From: Mucilaginibacter sp. UR6-11
GTDB taxonomy: Bacteria > Bacteroidota > Bacteroidia > Sphingobacteriales > Sphingobacteriaceae
Assembly (NCBI RefSeq): GCF_020880695.1
Contig: NZ_JAJIWO010000001.1
Span: forward strand, 992,001 to 1,056,000
Length of the DNA stretch: 64,000 nucleotides
Reading direction: 5' to 3'
How positions within the stretch are numbered: the stretch's first letter is position 1; the number at the start of each line of letters is the position of its first letter. The notes below the pieces were generated by a model. The model made no database searches, was not told the DNA's origin, and saw only the letters and a list, made by a program, of their open reading frames with translations. The position numbers and the translations under genes were made by a program. Shown here piece by piece: positions 1-7,347 of this stretch.

Positions 1-45
1 TTCCGCACGCCAGGGGGTAATTATAAGGTGGGGATGTTTGCGTAG
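1..45 (+). CDS. Possible C-terminal tail of a gene entering from the left edge
   Basis: Frame 1 is open from the window edge to a TAG at 43-45 and encodes about 14 residues beginning FRTPGGNYKVG. A terminator-like hairpin follows 20 bases later, which fits the end of a plus-strand gene. The fragment is too short to identify. It could be a chance open frame; frame 2 is also open as far as position 110. Confidence 0.25.
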   Translation, partial: FRTPGGNYKVGMFA

Positions 46-64
46 CGTAACCTATATGCAAGAG

Positions 65-98
65 AACCTTACGAAGTTTGAAAACTTCGTAAGGTTTT
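65..98 (+). terminator. Rho-independent terminator-like hairpin
   Basis: A near-perfect inverted repeat (arm AACCTTACGAAGTTT, about 15 bp, very short loop) is followed on the plus strand by a T-run at 95-99. It would end transcription of whatever gene enters from the left. It also lies just beyond the stop of the minus-strand gene at 99-590 and could serve that gene, although the minus-strand T-tract is weaker. Confidence 0.6.
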
Positions 99-590
99 TC
101 AATATTTAAAGTTAGGATTTCTACTGCGTTCTGAGTAGAAATGCAAGAGTGTCGCGAAGTCAGGTCCTGTAATATTCAAATTATCAATACTTATGGATAT
201 TTGTTTTTCGCTTTTAATGACATACTCGAAACGGTATGACTCCCCTCTTTTAGGGCCCATTATAACTTTTTCGGATGTTATATCGGCCCAACTATAAAAT
301 GGTATCGAATTAGTCAATATTCCTTTATTATTTATAATAATTTTGGGAACATTGCCAAAGAAAATCTTACTATTTAAATAGACGAGATAAGCAACATATA
401 AACATATTAATCCGAAAAAGATTATTGGACCCAGATCATATAAACCAGCTATAATAAAGTAAAAAATACCAAATGCAAGACCCAATGTCGATAAAATTAA
501 CTTAATAAACACACGCATTTTTGAATAGTAGATCTTTGTCTCATCCGGTATCGGGTTAGCTACAACAATATTTTGGGTGGTGAAGTTCAT
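99..590 (-). CDS. Two-helix membrane protein, possibly STM3941-like, unknown function
   Basis: This 163-residue protein has two hydrophobic segments at roughly residues 28-48 and 52-72. A soluble C-terminal half follows, with a strand-rich pattern (IIINNKGILT, FYSWADI) reminiscent of the small PH-like membrane proteins annotated as the STM3941 family. That assignment rests on the overall pattern only. There is no signal peptidase site, so the protein probably sits in the inner membrane with the C-terminal domain in the cytoplasm. It is a single gene with no obvious partner: the divergent neighbourhood up to hemA is empty, and the hemA stop lies more than 100 bases away. No function can be assigned. 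Confidence 0.7.
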   Translation of the reverse strand: MNFTTQNIVVANPIPDETKIYYSKMRVFIKLILSTLGLAFGIFYFIIAGLYDLGPIIFFGLICLYVAYLVYLNSKIFFGNVPKIIINNKGILTNSIPFYSWADITSEKVIMGPKRGESYRFEYVIKSEKQISISIDNLNITGPDFATLLHFYSERSRNPNFKY

Positions 591-706
591 TTAACTTTAG
601 ATGATAGCTAAGCTATTAAATTACATCAGCAAAAACAATAAGCGAAGCTTTAGCATGTAAGATGCTGAACAAGTTCAGCATGACGGGAAGAGAAAAATGC
701 GTAGTA

Positions 707-1933
707 TTAATTATTGTTGATCAAAATATCCTTAGCCATTACCATAGGTACGCTAATATATTTTTTCTCCATGTAGTTGATCACCTTTTCCAGCACCTCG
801 CGCGATTGCGCGTCCATGCTCAGCAGCTCGTCAGCAAAAACACTGTTGATGGCGGTGTTGCGGATCTCTTTGATCTTTTCGGGCACCTGGCGCATAGCCA
901 GTTCAACTTTACGTTGTTTCAGCATCAAACAAAACTCGGCAATATTTTGCTCAATAATTTCTTCGGCCTGGGTAAGCTCCTGGTAACGTTCCTGCAGGTT
1001 GCGTTTGGCAACTTCATTTAAGGAGCATACCTCGATAAAATTAACCGGGAACTGCTCTAAAACCTCGGGTGCGGTATCATTGGGTATGGCCAGGTCGACA
1101 ATGGTTTTTTTAGCGGTGCAGCCATTAAGCAACGACGCATAAATTTCGGGCGTAATAATAGGCTCGGTTGCCGATGTGCAGGTAATGATCACATCAAAAC
1201 CTTTTTTATAAGCCGGCAATGCATCCAGCGTAAAGGCTTCGCCGTTTAAATCAGCAGCCAGTTTCTGCGCTTTTGACAGGGTACGGTTAAATACCGAAAA
1301 ATTAGAGAATTTATGTTTTTGAAGATATTTGGAGATGTTTTGGTTGGTTTCGCCGGCGCCTATGATGAGGATGCGGGCGTTTGAGCATAACCTGAGGTCA
1401 TTAAGCTTGCGGTAGGCCAGTGATACTACTGAAATTGGGTTGCGCGAGATGTTGGTGTTGGTGTAAACCTCCTTGGCTGTTTTAACTACGCAGTTCATAA
1501 ACATGCGCAGCCCGTCGCCGGTAAGCCCTGCCTCGCGGCAACTGTCATACGCTTTTCGCAGCTGGGCCAGGATCTCTTTTTCGCCAACTATCAGGCTCTC
1601 TAATGAGCACGACATTCGCAACAGGTGATTCAGGGCCTCGCGGTCCTCATATATCGAAGCTGCTTCAACAAAAGTGCCCATATGGCTTGAGCACAAACCG
1701 GTGTTTAGCTTTTCAATGAATTTTGTGGCAAATGCTTTATCTACAACCTGCGGGGTTAGCATTACAAACTCAACGCGGTTACAGGTAGCCAGGTAAAAAA
1801 GTTCGGTAATGCCAAATTCGGTTTTCACCTGGTGAAGCTTCTCAGTTAAGTTCTCCTCACAGATCACCAACTTACCCAGTTCCTTCAGCTCTATCTGTTT
1901 GTGCGTAAAAGCTATTACCTTTAAATACTTCAA
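707..1933 (-). CDS. hemA: Glutamyl-tRNA reductase
   Basis: This 408-residue protein reduces glutamyl-tRNA(Glu) to glutamate-1-semialdehyde with NADPH, the first step of C5 tetrapyrrole synthesis. The N-terminal catalytic domain carries the active-site cysteine in the family context ATCNRVEF near residue 50. The SCSLESLIVGEKEILAQ motif follows near residues 108-124, then a Rossmann NADPH domain with ILIIGAGET near residue 190, and a helical dimerisation domain at the C-terminus. Length is normal for the family. The ATG at 1933 gives the usual N-terminus. A TATTTTTG -7-like box on the minus strand lies at 1955-1962, but its -33 partner is poor. No other heme genes are adjacent. Confidence 0.95.
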   Translation of the reverse strand: MKYLKVIAFTHKQIELKELGKLVICEENLTEKLHQVKTEFGITELFYLATCNRVEFVMLTPQVVDKAFATKFIEKLNTGLCSSHMGTFVEAASIYEDREALNHLLRMSCSLESLIVGEKEILAQLRKAYDSCREAGLTGDGLRMFMNCVVKTAKEVYTNTNISRNPISVVSLAYRKLNDLRLCSNARILIIGAGETNQNISKYLQKHKFSNFSVFNRTLSKAQKLAADLNGEAFTLDALPAYKKGFDVIITCTSATEPIITPEIYASLLNGCTAKKTIVDLAIPNDTAPEVLEQFPVNFIEVCSLNEVAKRNLQERYQELTQAEEIIEQNIAEFCLMLKQRKVELAMRQVPEKIKEIRNTAINSVFADELLSMDAQSREVLEKVINYMEKKYISVPMVMAKDILINNN

Positions 1934-2108
1934 AGCATTTTAAATTTGACCCAACAAAAATAGCATCTTGAACCACAATCAATGTCAAGCCTTTGTCATA
2001 CAGTAGTATTTAGAATGTTTATAAATAACCGCCTAAATGATATTAAAACAACCGCTTTAGCGTAAAGAACGTAACTAAACAATAAAATACGGCATCGAAA
2101 TTATAAAA

Positions 2109-2501
2109 ATGATAAAAAAGACAAGTCTGGTAATTTTGATAACCGGTTACCTGTATGCAGGGATCAATCATTTTCGCAACCCTGAGTCGTACAGGGCTAT
2201 CATTCCGCATTATATTCCGTTTCCCGCATTAATAAATTCGCTGGCCGGGTTATTTGAAATATTGTTTGGCCTGCTGCTGATCTTTAAAACCACCCGGCCC
2301 TTTGCCGCCCTGGGCATTGGTTTGATGCTGACGGCCTTTTTACCCGTCCATATCCAGATGATCATTGACGCCCCTTTTAAACTGGGCGCCTTCATTGTTA
2401 CCCCGCTGGTTGCCTGGGCGCGGCTTGCGTTACAGCCCTTATTAATATTATGGGCGTGCTGGTATATTAAGCCGGACAAGAATGTAATTATGCTATCATA
2501 A
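2109..2501 (+). CDS. DoxX-like small membrane protein
   Basis: This 130-residue protein has four predicted transmembrane helices. The early motif YAGINHFRNPESY resembles DoxX/DoxD-like membrane proteins, which usually carry a short G-x-x-H-F signature in helix 1. Members are often linked to quinone or redox partners, but no substrate can be read from the sequence. It lies 54 bases upstream of the hydrolase at 2556 on the same strand, so the two may be co-transcribed. It is the first of three DoxX-like proteins in this window; the others are at 20550 and 42465, and the three are not close copies. Confidence 0.75.
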   Translation: MIKKTSLVILITGYLYAGINHFRNPESYRAIIPHYIPFPALINSLAGLFEILFGLLLIFKTTRPFAALGIGLMLTAFLPVHIQMIIDAPFKLGAFIVTPLVAWARLALQPLLILWACWYIKPDKNVIMLS

Positions 2502-2555
2502 ATTGACTATAATTTGGTTGGTACCACCTATTATGGTATTATTGACTATCTACAA

Positions 2556-3386
2556 ATGATAAAAAAAGAATTTTTCACCTTATCGGGCAGTAAAGGCAGG
2601 GGCATGTTAATGGACCTTACCTATGATGATAAGCTAAAAGACGCCCCGTTAGTGATTTTTGCCCACGGCTTTAAAGGTTTTAAAGACTGGGGCACCCATA
2701 ACCTGATGGCCGGCTATTTTGCAGAAAATGGTTACCGCTTTTTAAAATTTAACTTTAGCCATAACGGCACCACACCTGATAACCCCGTTGACTTTACCGA
2801 CCTCATCGCTTTCAGCGACAACACGTTTTCAATGGAACTGGATGATTTGAACACCGTTATTGATTTTGCCTGCAATGGTTCGGCCATACCGCGTGCAAAC
2901 GGTGTTTATTTAATAGGCCATAGCATGGGCGGCGGCATCAGCATCGTTAAAACTGCCGAGGACAAACGGATCAAAAAACTGGTGAGCATGGCCGCTATTT
3001 CCAGCTTTCATAACCTTTGGCCCAAAGCCGCCGAAGAACAATGGAGGCTGCAGGGGATATTGTATATGCTTAATACCCGCACCAATCAGCAAATGCCGTT
3101 AAAAGCAACTTTACTGGATGACCTGGATAAGAACCCGGGCAGGCTGGATATTGCCGCTAAGGCAGCTCAAATAACCCAACCCTGGTTAATTGTACATGGT
3201 GACGAGGATAAAACAGTACCGCTTAGCCATGCCCAACAGTTAAAAGCGGCACAACCCCACGCCGTTCTCTCCATAATAAAAGGTGGCGACCATACGTTTG
3301 GAGGCTTACACCCCTATGCCGAAAACACGCTACCGGCCCACCTGAAGGAGTTTTGCAGCCTGGCAGTTAATTTTTTTAATAAATAA
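2556..3386 (+). CDS. Alpha/beta hydrolase (dienelactone hydrolase or serine aminopeptidase-like)
   Basis: This is a cytoplasmic alpha/beta-fold hydrolase of 276 residues. The lid-free core shows VIFAHGFKGFKDWG (oxyanion region, HGF), the nucleophile elbow GHSMGGG, an acid in VHGDEDKTVP and the catalytic His in GGDHTFGG, giving a full Ser-Asp-His triad. The frame extends upstream to a TTG at 2514, but the ATG at 2556 gives a natural start (MIKKEFFTL) and is preferred. The substrate is unknown; relatives cleave esters, lactones or short peptides. No signal peptide is present. The neighbouring DoxX-like gene gives no clue to function. Confidence 0.85.
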   Translation: MIKKEFFTLSGSKGRGMLMDLTYDDKLKDAPLVIFAHGFKGFKDWGTHNLMAGYFAENGYRFLKFNFSHNGTTPDNPVDFTDLIAFSDNTFSMELDDLNTVIDFACNGSAIPRANGVYLIGHSMGGGISIVKTAEDKRIKKLVSMAAISSFHNLWPKAAEEQWRLQGILYMLNTRTNQQMPLKATLLDDLDKNPGRLDIAAKAAQITQPWLIVHGDEDKTVPLSHAQQLKAAQPHAVLSIIKGGDHTFGGLHPYAENTLPAHLKEFCSLAVNFFNK

Positions 3387-3450
3387 CCAAAAACGCCCAA
3401 CAATTACCCTGCTGTCGGCATTATCTATAATATCCTTAGCCAGTCCCATC

Positions 3451-4449
3451 ATGAGTATACCAGCATCAACAAAACAAGACAATAAGTTTTTAAACCCGAT
3501 CCCTACTTCTGAGGTTGGCTTTGACAAAATGTTGCCCCTGATGAAAGCTTATGCTACCAATAAAGCAGAAGTTGTCCCCCATAAAACGTTAGGACCTTTT
3601 ACGACAGACACTTCTGTATATCAATCCCCGCCTGCAAGCGGACTGAGAATAACCTGGGTGGGCCATTCAAGTTTATTGATTGAGATTGACGGGCGCACCA
3701 TACTGACAGACCCAATTTGGAGCCAGCGGGCGTCATTTACTCAACTTATGGGGCCCCGGCGGTTCTTTAATCCGCCTTTAAAATTGAGCGAACTGCCGCC
3801 GCTGGATGCCATTATCATATCGCACGACCATTACGACCATTTAGATAAAGCAACTATTAAATTTTTTGCAGGTACCACCATACCCTTCTTTTGTTCGCTG
3901 GGAGTAAGCCAACACCTGGAAAGCTGCGGCATTATAAAAAATTTTATTACGGAACTGGATTGGAGCGACAGCATCATGATAGGTCACGACTGTGTTATAA
4001 CAGCGGCCCCGGCAAGGCACTTCTCGGGCAGGGGGATAATTGGGCGCAATGAAACGTTATGGTCGTCATTTGTAATTAAAGGCAAAAAGCATAATATTTT
4101 CTTTGGTGCCGATTCAGGTTATTTCCCCGGATTTAAAGACATCGGCGAAACCTTCGGCCCTTTTGATTTGTCGATATTGGAGATTGGCGCTTACGGCGAA
4201 TACTGGCCGGATATCCACATGGGACCAGACAAAGCATCAAACGCACAGCTGGACCTGAACAGCAAATTAATGATGCCTATTCACTGGGGCACCTTTAACC
4301 TGGCCCTGCATGATTGGTTTGAGCCCATCGAACAGCTTCAACAACATGCCACCGACAAAAACATAGCGTTGTTTGTGCCCGAACCGGGCAAACCTACAGA
4401 GGTTACCGGCGCATATAACTCGGGTTGGTGGCGTAAGTTTAAATCGTGA
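3451..4449 (+). CDS. MBL-fold metal-dependent hydrolase (UlaG/NAPE-PLD-like)
   Basis: This 332-residue metallo-beta-lactamase-fold protein has a textbook metal motif HDHYDHLD near residue 125. A further metal ligand lies in the region ARHFSGRG, an Asp in FGADSGYF, and a final His in MPIHWGTF. The order and the WVGHSSLLIEIDG opening strand match the UlaG/NAPE-PLD-like branch (lactonases and phosphodiesterases acting on small molecules or lipids). No secretion signal is visible, so it is probably cytoplasmic. The natural substrate cannot be deduced. Its stop lies 54 bases from the end of the convergent poxB gene, with an AGTC-type repeat in between. Confidence 0.88.
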   Translation: MSIPASTKQDNKFLNPIPTSEVGFDKMLPLMKAYATNKAEVVPHKTLGPFTTDTSVYQSPPASGLRITWVGHSSLLIEIDGRTILTDPIWSQRASFTQLMGPRRFFNPPLKLSELPPLDAIIISHDHYDHLDKATIKFFAGTTIPFFCSLGVSQHLESCGIIKNFITELDWSDSIMIGHDCVITAAPARHFSGRGIIGRNETLWSSFVIKGKKHNIFFGADSGYFPGFKDIGETFGPFDLSILEIGAYGEYWPDIHMGPDKASNAQLDLNSKLMMPIHWGTFNLALHDWFEPIEQLQQHATDKNIALFVPEPGKPTEVTGAYNSGWWRKFKS

Positions 4450-4460
4450 GCTCCGGGTCC

Positions 4461-4500
4461 AAAGTCGTGAGCCGCTGTCTGACTCAAGACTTTGAATCTA
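4461..4500. repeat. Degenerate AGTC-type intergenic repeat
   Basis: The convergent gap between the MBL hydrolase and poxB holds words such as AAAGTCGTGAG and GACTCAAGACTTTG. The 11-mer GACTCAAGACT at 4481-4491 recurs on the opposite strand inside ispG at 8403-8413, where a longer block of the same kind is found. Short AGTC-rich blocks like this are, to my knowledge, scattered between genes in sphingobacterial genomes. No function is known to me. Confidence 0.5.
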
Positions 4501-4503
4501 AGG

Positions 4504-6240
4504 CTACAGAACTTCCTTCAAATGCTTATAGTTTGCTTTAACGGTATCCAGCACTTCTTCCATCCTGCCGTTTAATATCAGCTTGGTCATGGATAGCGCC
4601 ATGCCTTTAACCTGTTCAAACTCTATTTTGGGTGGCATAGCCAGGGCGTTAGGATCGGTCATGATGTTCACTAAAACCGGGCCGTCAAATGCCAGTGCTT
4701 CTCTAAGGGCCAATTTTACATCTGCCGGCTCGGTTACGGTAACACCTTTTATGCCCATGGCCTGGGCCACCAAAGCAAAATCCGGATTAACCATATCGGT
4801 TTGCCAGTCGGGCAAGCCCGCAACTTCCATTTCCAGCTTTACCATTCCTAATGACCGGTTATTAAACACGATGATCTTAACCGGCAACTTATATTGAGCG
4901 ATGGTAGCCAGGTCGCCCAGCAACATAGATATGCCACCATCACCACACAGGGCTATTACCTGCCTGCCCGGGCAGGCCAAAGCCGCCCCGATAGCCTGCG
5001 GCATAGCATTAGCCATTGAGCCATGATTAAATGAGCCCAGCATCACCCGCCTGCCGGTAGCATTGATATAGCGGGCGCCCCATACGCACGACATCCCGGT
5101 ATCAACCGTAAATATGGCGTCGGCGGCGGCAAGTTCATCCAATACACTGGCCACCATTTCGGGGTGGATATTATCTTTTTCACCGCCATCGTCTACATAG
5201 CTTCGCATTTGTTTTTTTACCCCGGCATAAAGCTCAAGCTGCGCCTTTAAAAAGCTATCGTCTTTTTTTGGTGCCACCAAAGGCAGCAAAGCGGTTAACG
5301 TATCTTTTACATTTCCGCATAAACCCATATCAACTTTAGCGCGGCGACCCAAACGCTCGGGCTTAATATCTATCTGTACAATCCTGCAATCGGGTGGCAT
5401 AAACTGAGCGTACGGAAAATCAGTACCTAACAGTATTAACAGATCACATTCATGCATACTATGAAATGCCGATGGCAGGCCCAATAAACCGGTCATGCCA
5501 ACTTCGTTTGGGTTATCGTATTGAATGCTCATCTTACCTTTAAAAGAGTATCCAACGGTGGCTTTCAGTTTATCAGCTAAAGCCACCACCTCATCATGTG
5601 CATCCACACAGCCAATACCGCAAAAAAGGGTAATTTTTTTATGCTGATCTATCAGAGCCGCCAATTGCTTCAGATCGGCCGCAGACGGTTTTATTTCAGG
5701 AACCGGATTGTAGTTTTGCATGGATGATATGCTCTCATCAGCGTCCATCTTTGTCAAATCACCGGGCAGGCCAATAACTGCTACGCCTTTTTTATGCAGG
5801 GCCTGCTGTATCCCGGCCTGTAACATCCTGGGGAACTGTGCCGGTGTGGTAGCCATTTGATTGTAATGGCTGCAATCATCAAACAGCTTAATAGTATTGG
5901 TTTCCTGGAAATAGTCGGTGCCAAACTCTGTACTCATTACAGTAGAAGCTATGGCAATTACCGGAGCGCCTGATTTATGGGCATCATACAAACCGTTAAT
6001 TAAATGTACATGGCCCGGGCCGCTGCTGCCTGCGCAACAGGCAAAGCCAGTTAATTGCGCTTCGGCGCTGGCGGCAAATGCGCCGGCTTCTTCATGCCGT
6101 ACATGGATCCATTGTATACTGCCTTCGCGCCTTACCGCGTCGTTTACTTCGTTTAAGCTATCGCCGGTTACGGCATATATTCTTTTAATACCGGCGTTAA
6201 CCAACATTTCTACCAGTTGATCTGCAACACTTTTTGCCAT
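4504..6240 (-). CDS. poxB: PoxB-type pyruvate oxidase (pyruvate:quinone oxidoreductase)
   Basis: This 578-residue ThDP/FAD enzyme probably converts pyruvate to acetate and CO2 and passes electrons to quinone at the membrane. It aligns by eye with E. coli PoxB throughout. It has a VTGDSLNEVND N-terminal motif, the catalytic Glu in RHEEAGAFA near residue 50, a central FAD-type domain, and the ThDP-binding stretch from GDGG to NN at about residues 430-462. The block GSFNHGSMANAMPQA is almost identical to that of PoxB. The C-terminal tail (KLILNGRMEEV) resembles the PoxB membrane-binding segment. A strong Shine-Dalgarno-like AAGGAG lies about nine bases before the ATG, which is unusual in Bacteroidota. 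It is divergent from the ABM-fold gene. Confidence 0.88.
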   Translation of the reverse strand: MAKSVADQLVEMLVNAGIKRIYAVTGDSLNEVNDAVRREGSIQWIHVRHEEAGAFAASAEAQLTGFACCAGSSGPGHVHLINGLYDAHKSGAPVIAIASTVMSTEFGTDYFQETNTIKLFDDCSHYNQMATTPAQFPRMLQAGIQQALHKKGVAVIGLPGDLTKMDADESISSMQNYNPVPEIKPSAADLKQLAALIDQHKKITLFCGIGCVDAHDEVVALADKLKATVGYSFKGKMSIQYDNPNEVGMTGLLGLPSAFHSMHECDLLILLGTDFPYAQFMPPDCRIVQIDIKPERLGRRAKVDMGLCGNVKDTLTALLPLVAPKKDDSFLKAQLELYAGVKKQMRSYVDDGGEKDNIHPEMVASVLDELAAADAIFTVDTGMSCVWGARYINATGRRVMLGSFNHGSMANAMPQAIGAALACPGRQVIALCGDGGISMLLGDLATIAQYKLPVKIIVFNNRSLGMVKLEMEVAGLPDWQTDMVNPDFALVAQAMGIKGVTVTEPADVKLALREALAFDGPVLVNIMTDPNALAMPPKIEFEQVKGMALSMTKLILNGRMEEVLDTVKANYKHLKEVL

Positions 6241-6466
6241 AATTGTTATCTCCTTTACAACTAACCAACGAATAGGTACAGAGTTTTAAATTTATGGCTG
6301 AACCTGTTTTATAATTTAGATCATAATAACCGGCTTATTAATCGCAAAGATTATTACAAATAACACACCAAAGCAATAATCGCAACAAAACATCAAAATT
6401 ATTGTTAATTTAACAAATTATTAGTATTATTATTTGTAAATTTGCAACAAAGCAACAAGTAGAGAT

Positions 6467-6784
6467 ATGGAAAGAGTAGCAATAGTTGCTTATAAGCCCA
6501 ACCCCGGCAAGGAAGAGGCTTTAAGAGCACTAATTAAAAAGCACGGGCCGGTTTTAAAACAAGAGGGACTTGTGACGGCCAAAGACAAATTTATTTTAGA
6601 AACTGCAGACGGTACAATAGTAGAAGTGTTCGAATGGAAATCGGCACAAGCTATGAAAACTGCGCACACTAACCCAAAAGTGCAGCAAATGTGGCGCGAA
6701 TACGCAGCAGTATCCACCTACACCCCTTTAAATCGTTTACCCGAAGCCGGTAGCTTATTTGCCCATTTTACTTCGGTAAATTAG
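6467..6784 (+). CDS. ABM-fold (antibiotic biosynthesis monooxygenase-like) protein
   Basis: This 105-residue protein has the dimeric alpha-beta barrel pattern. A first strand VAIVAYKPNPGKEEAL is followed by a helix, a strand ILETADGTIVEVFEWKS, and a helix with HTNPKVQQMWREY. Such proteins act as small monooxygenases, heme or quinone binding modules, or stress proteins; no catalytic residue singles out one role. It is divergent from poxB across a 226-base AT-rich gap that contains a TAAATTTG -7-like box at 6437-6444 without a convincing -33. It ends 5 bases before the convergent reductase gene. Confidence 0.75.
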   Translation: MERVAIVAYKPNPGKEEALRALIKKHGPVLKQEGLVTAKDKFILETADGTIVEVFEWKSAQAMKTAHTNPKVQQMWREYAAVSTYTPLNRLPEAGSLFAHFTSVN

Positions 6785-6789
6785 GCAGG

Positions 6790-7320
6790 CTATCGCTTCC
6801 TCAGGTAACGGCTTTTAACAAGCCCTCCATAGTATACATCGGTTTCGATGTGCTCAAACTTAAGTTCAGAATTACCGGTACTGAATAACGGGATGCCGCC
6901 GCCTAAGAGGATTGGGATCTTTGTGATCACCATTTCGTCTATCAGGTCAAGCGCCAGGAAGCTTTGTATCGTTTTACCACCATCAACGTAAATATTATTT
7001 ATGCCACGGCTGTTAAGGTTGTTTATTACTTCCGTTGGTTCACCTTTTACAATTTCTGCCTTGCCAGCCCACTTGCCCGGTAAAGCTTCCAAAGTTTGGG
7101 TTAATACAAACACAGGTTTGGTGTAGATCCATTGGTCAAAATTCTGTACGATCTCGTAGGTCTTCCGGCCCATTAATACGCCGTCAACCCGGTTCATAAA
7201 GCCAGCAAAACCATAGTCGCTTTGGTCGGGGTTGGGTATTTCCATCAACCAGTCAATCCCGCCATCAACTTTGGCAATGTAGCCATCAAGGCTGGTTGCT
7301 ATATAAACGATATTAGACAT
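6790..7320 (-). CDS. Dihydrofolate reductase-like (RibD C-terminal domain) protein
   Basis: The 176 residues have the DHFR/RibD-C fold: YIATSLDGYIAKVDGGIDWL at the start, then VLMGRKTYE and the NADPH-binding region NIYVDGGKTIQSFL, ending with PILLGGGIPLF. Proteins of this stand-alone type (YyaP/YwjB-like) are NADPH-dependent reductases of uncertain substrate and are not the folA enzyme. It is cytoplasmic. It lies 27 bases downstream of ispG on the same strand and may be transcribed with it. Confidence 0.88.
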   Translation of the reverse strand: MSNIVYIATSLDGYIAKVDGGIDWLMEIPNPDQSDYGFAGFMNRVDGVLMGRKTYEIVQNFDQWIYTKPVFVLTQTLEALPGKWAGKAEIVKGEPTEVINNLNSRGINNIYVDGGKTIQSFLALDLIDEMVITKIPILLGGGIPLFSTGNSELKFEHIETDVYYGGLVKSRYLRKR

Positions 7321-7347
7321 GATATTTATAGGGTAATTAGTTTCGAC

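Noticed and set aside
662-1021. Long open frame on the plus strand inside hemA
   Set aside because: It is antisense to a well-conserved gene and has no recognisable protein pattern or start context.
2514-2555. Upstream TTG start for the alpha/beta hydrolase
   Set aside because: The 14 added residues do not look like family sequence; the ATG at 2556 is better.
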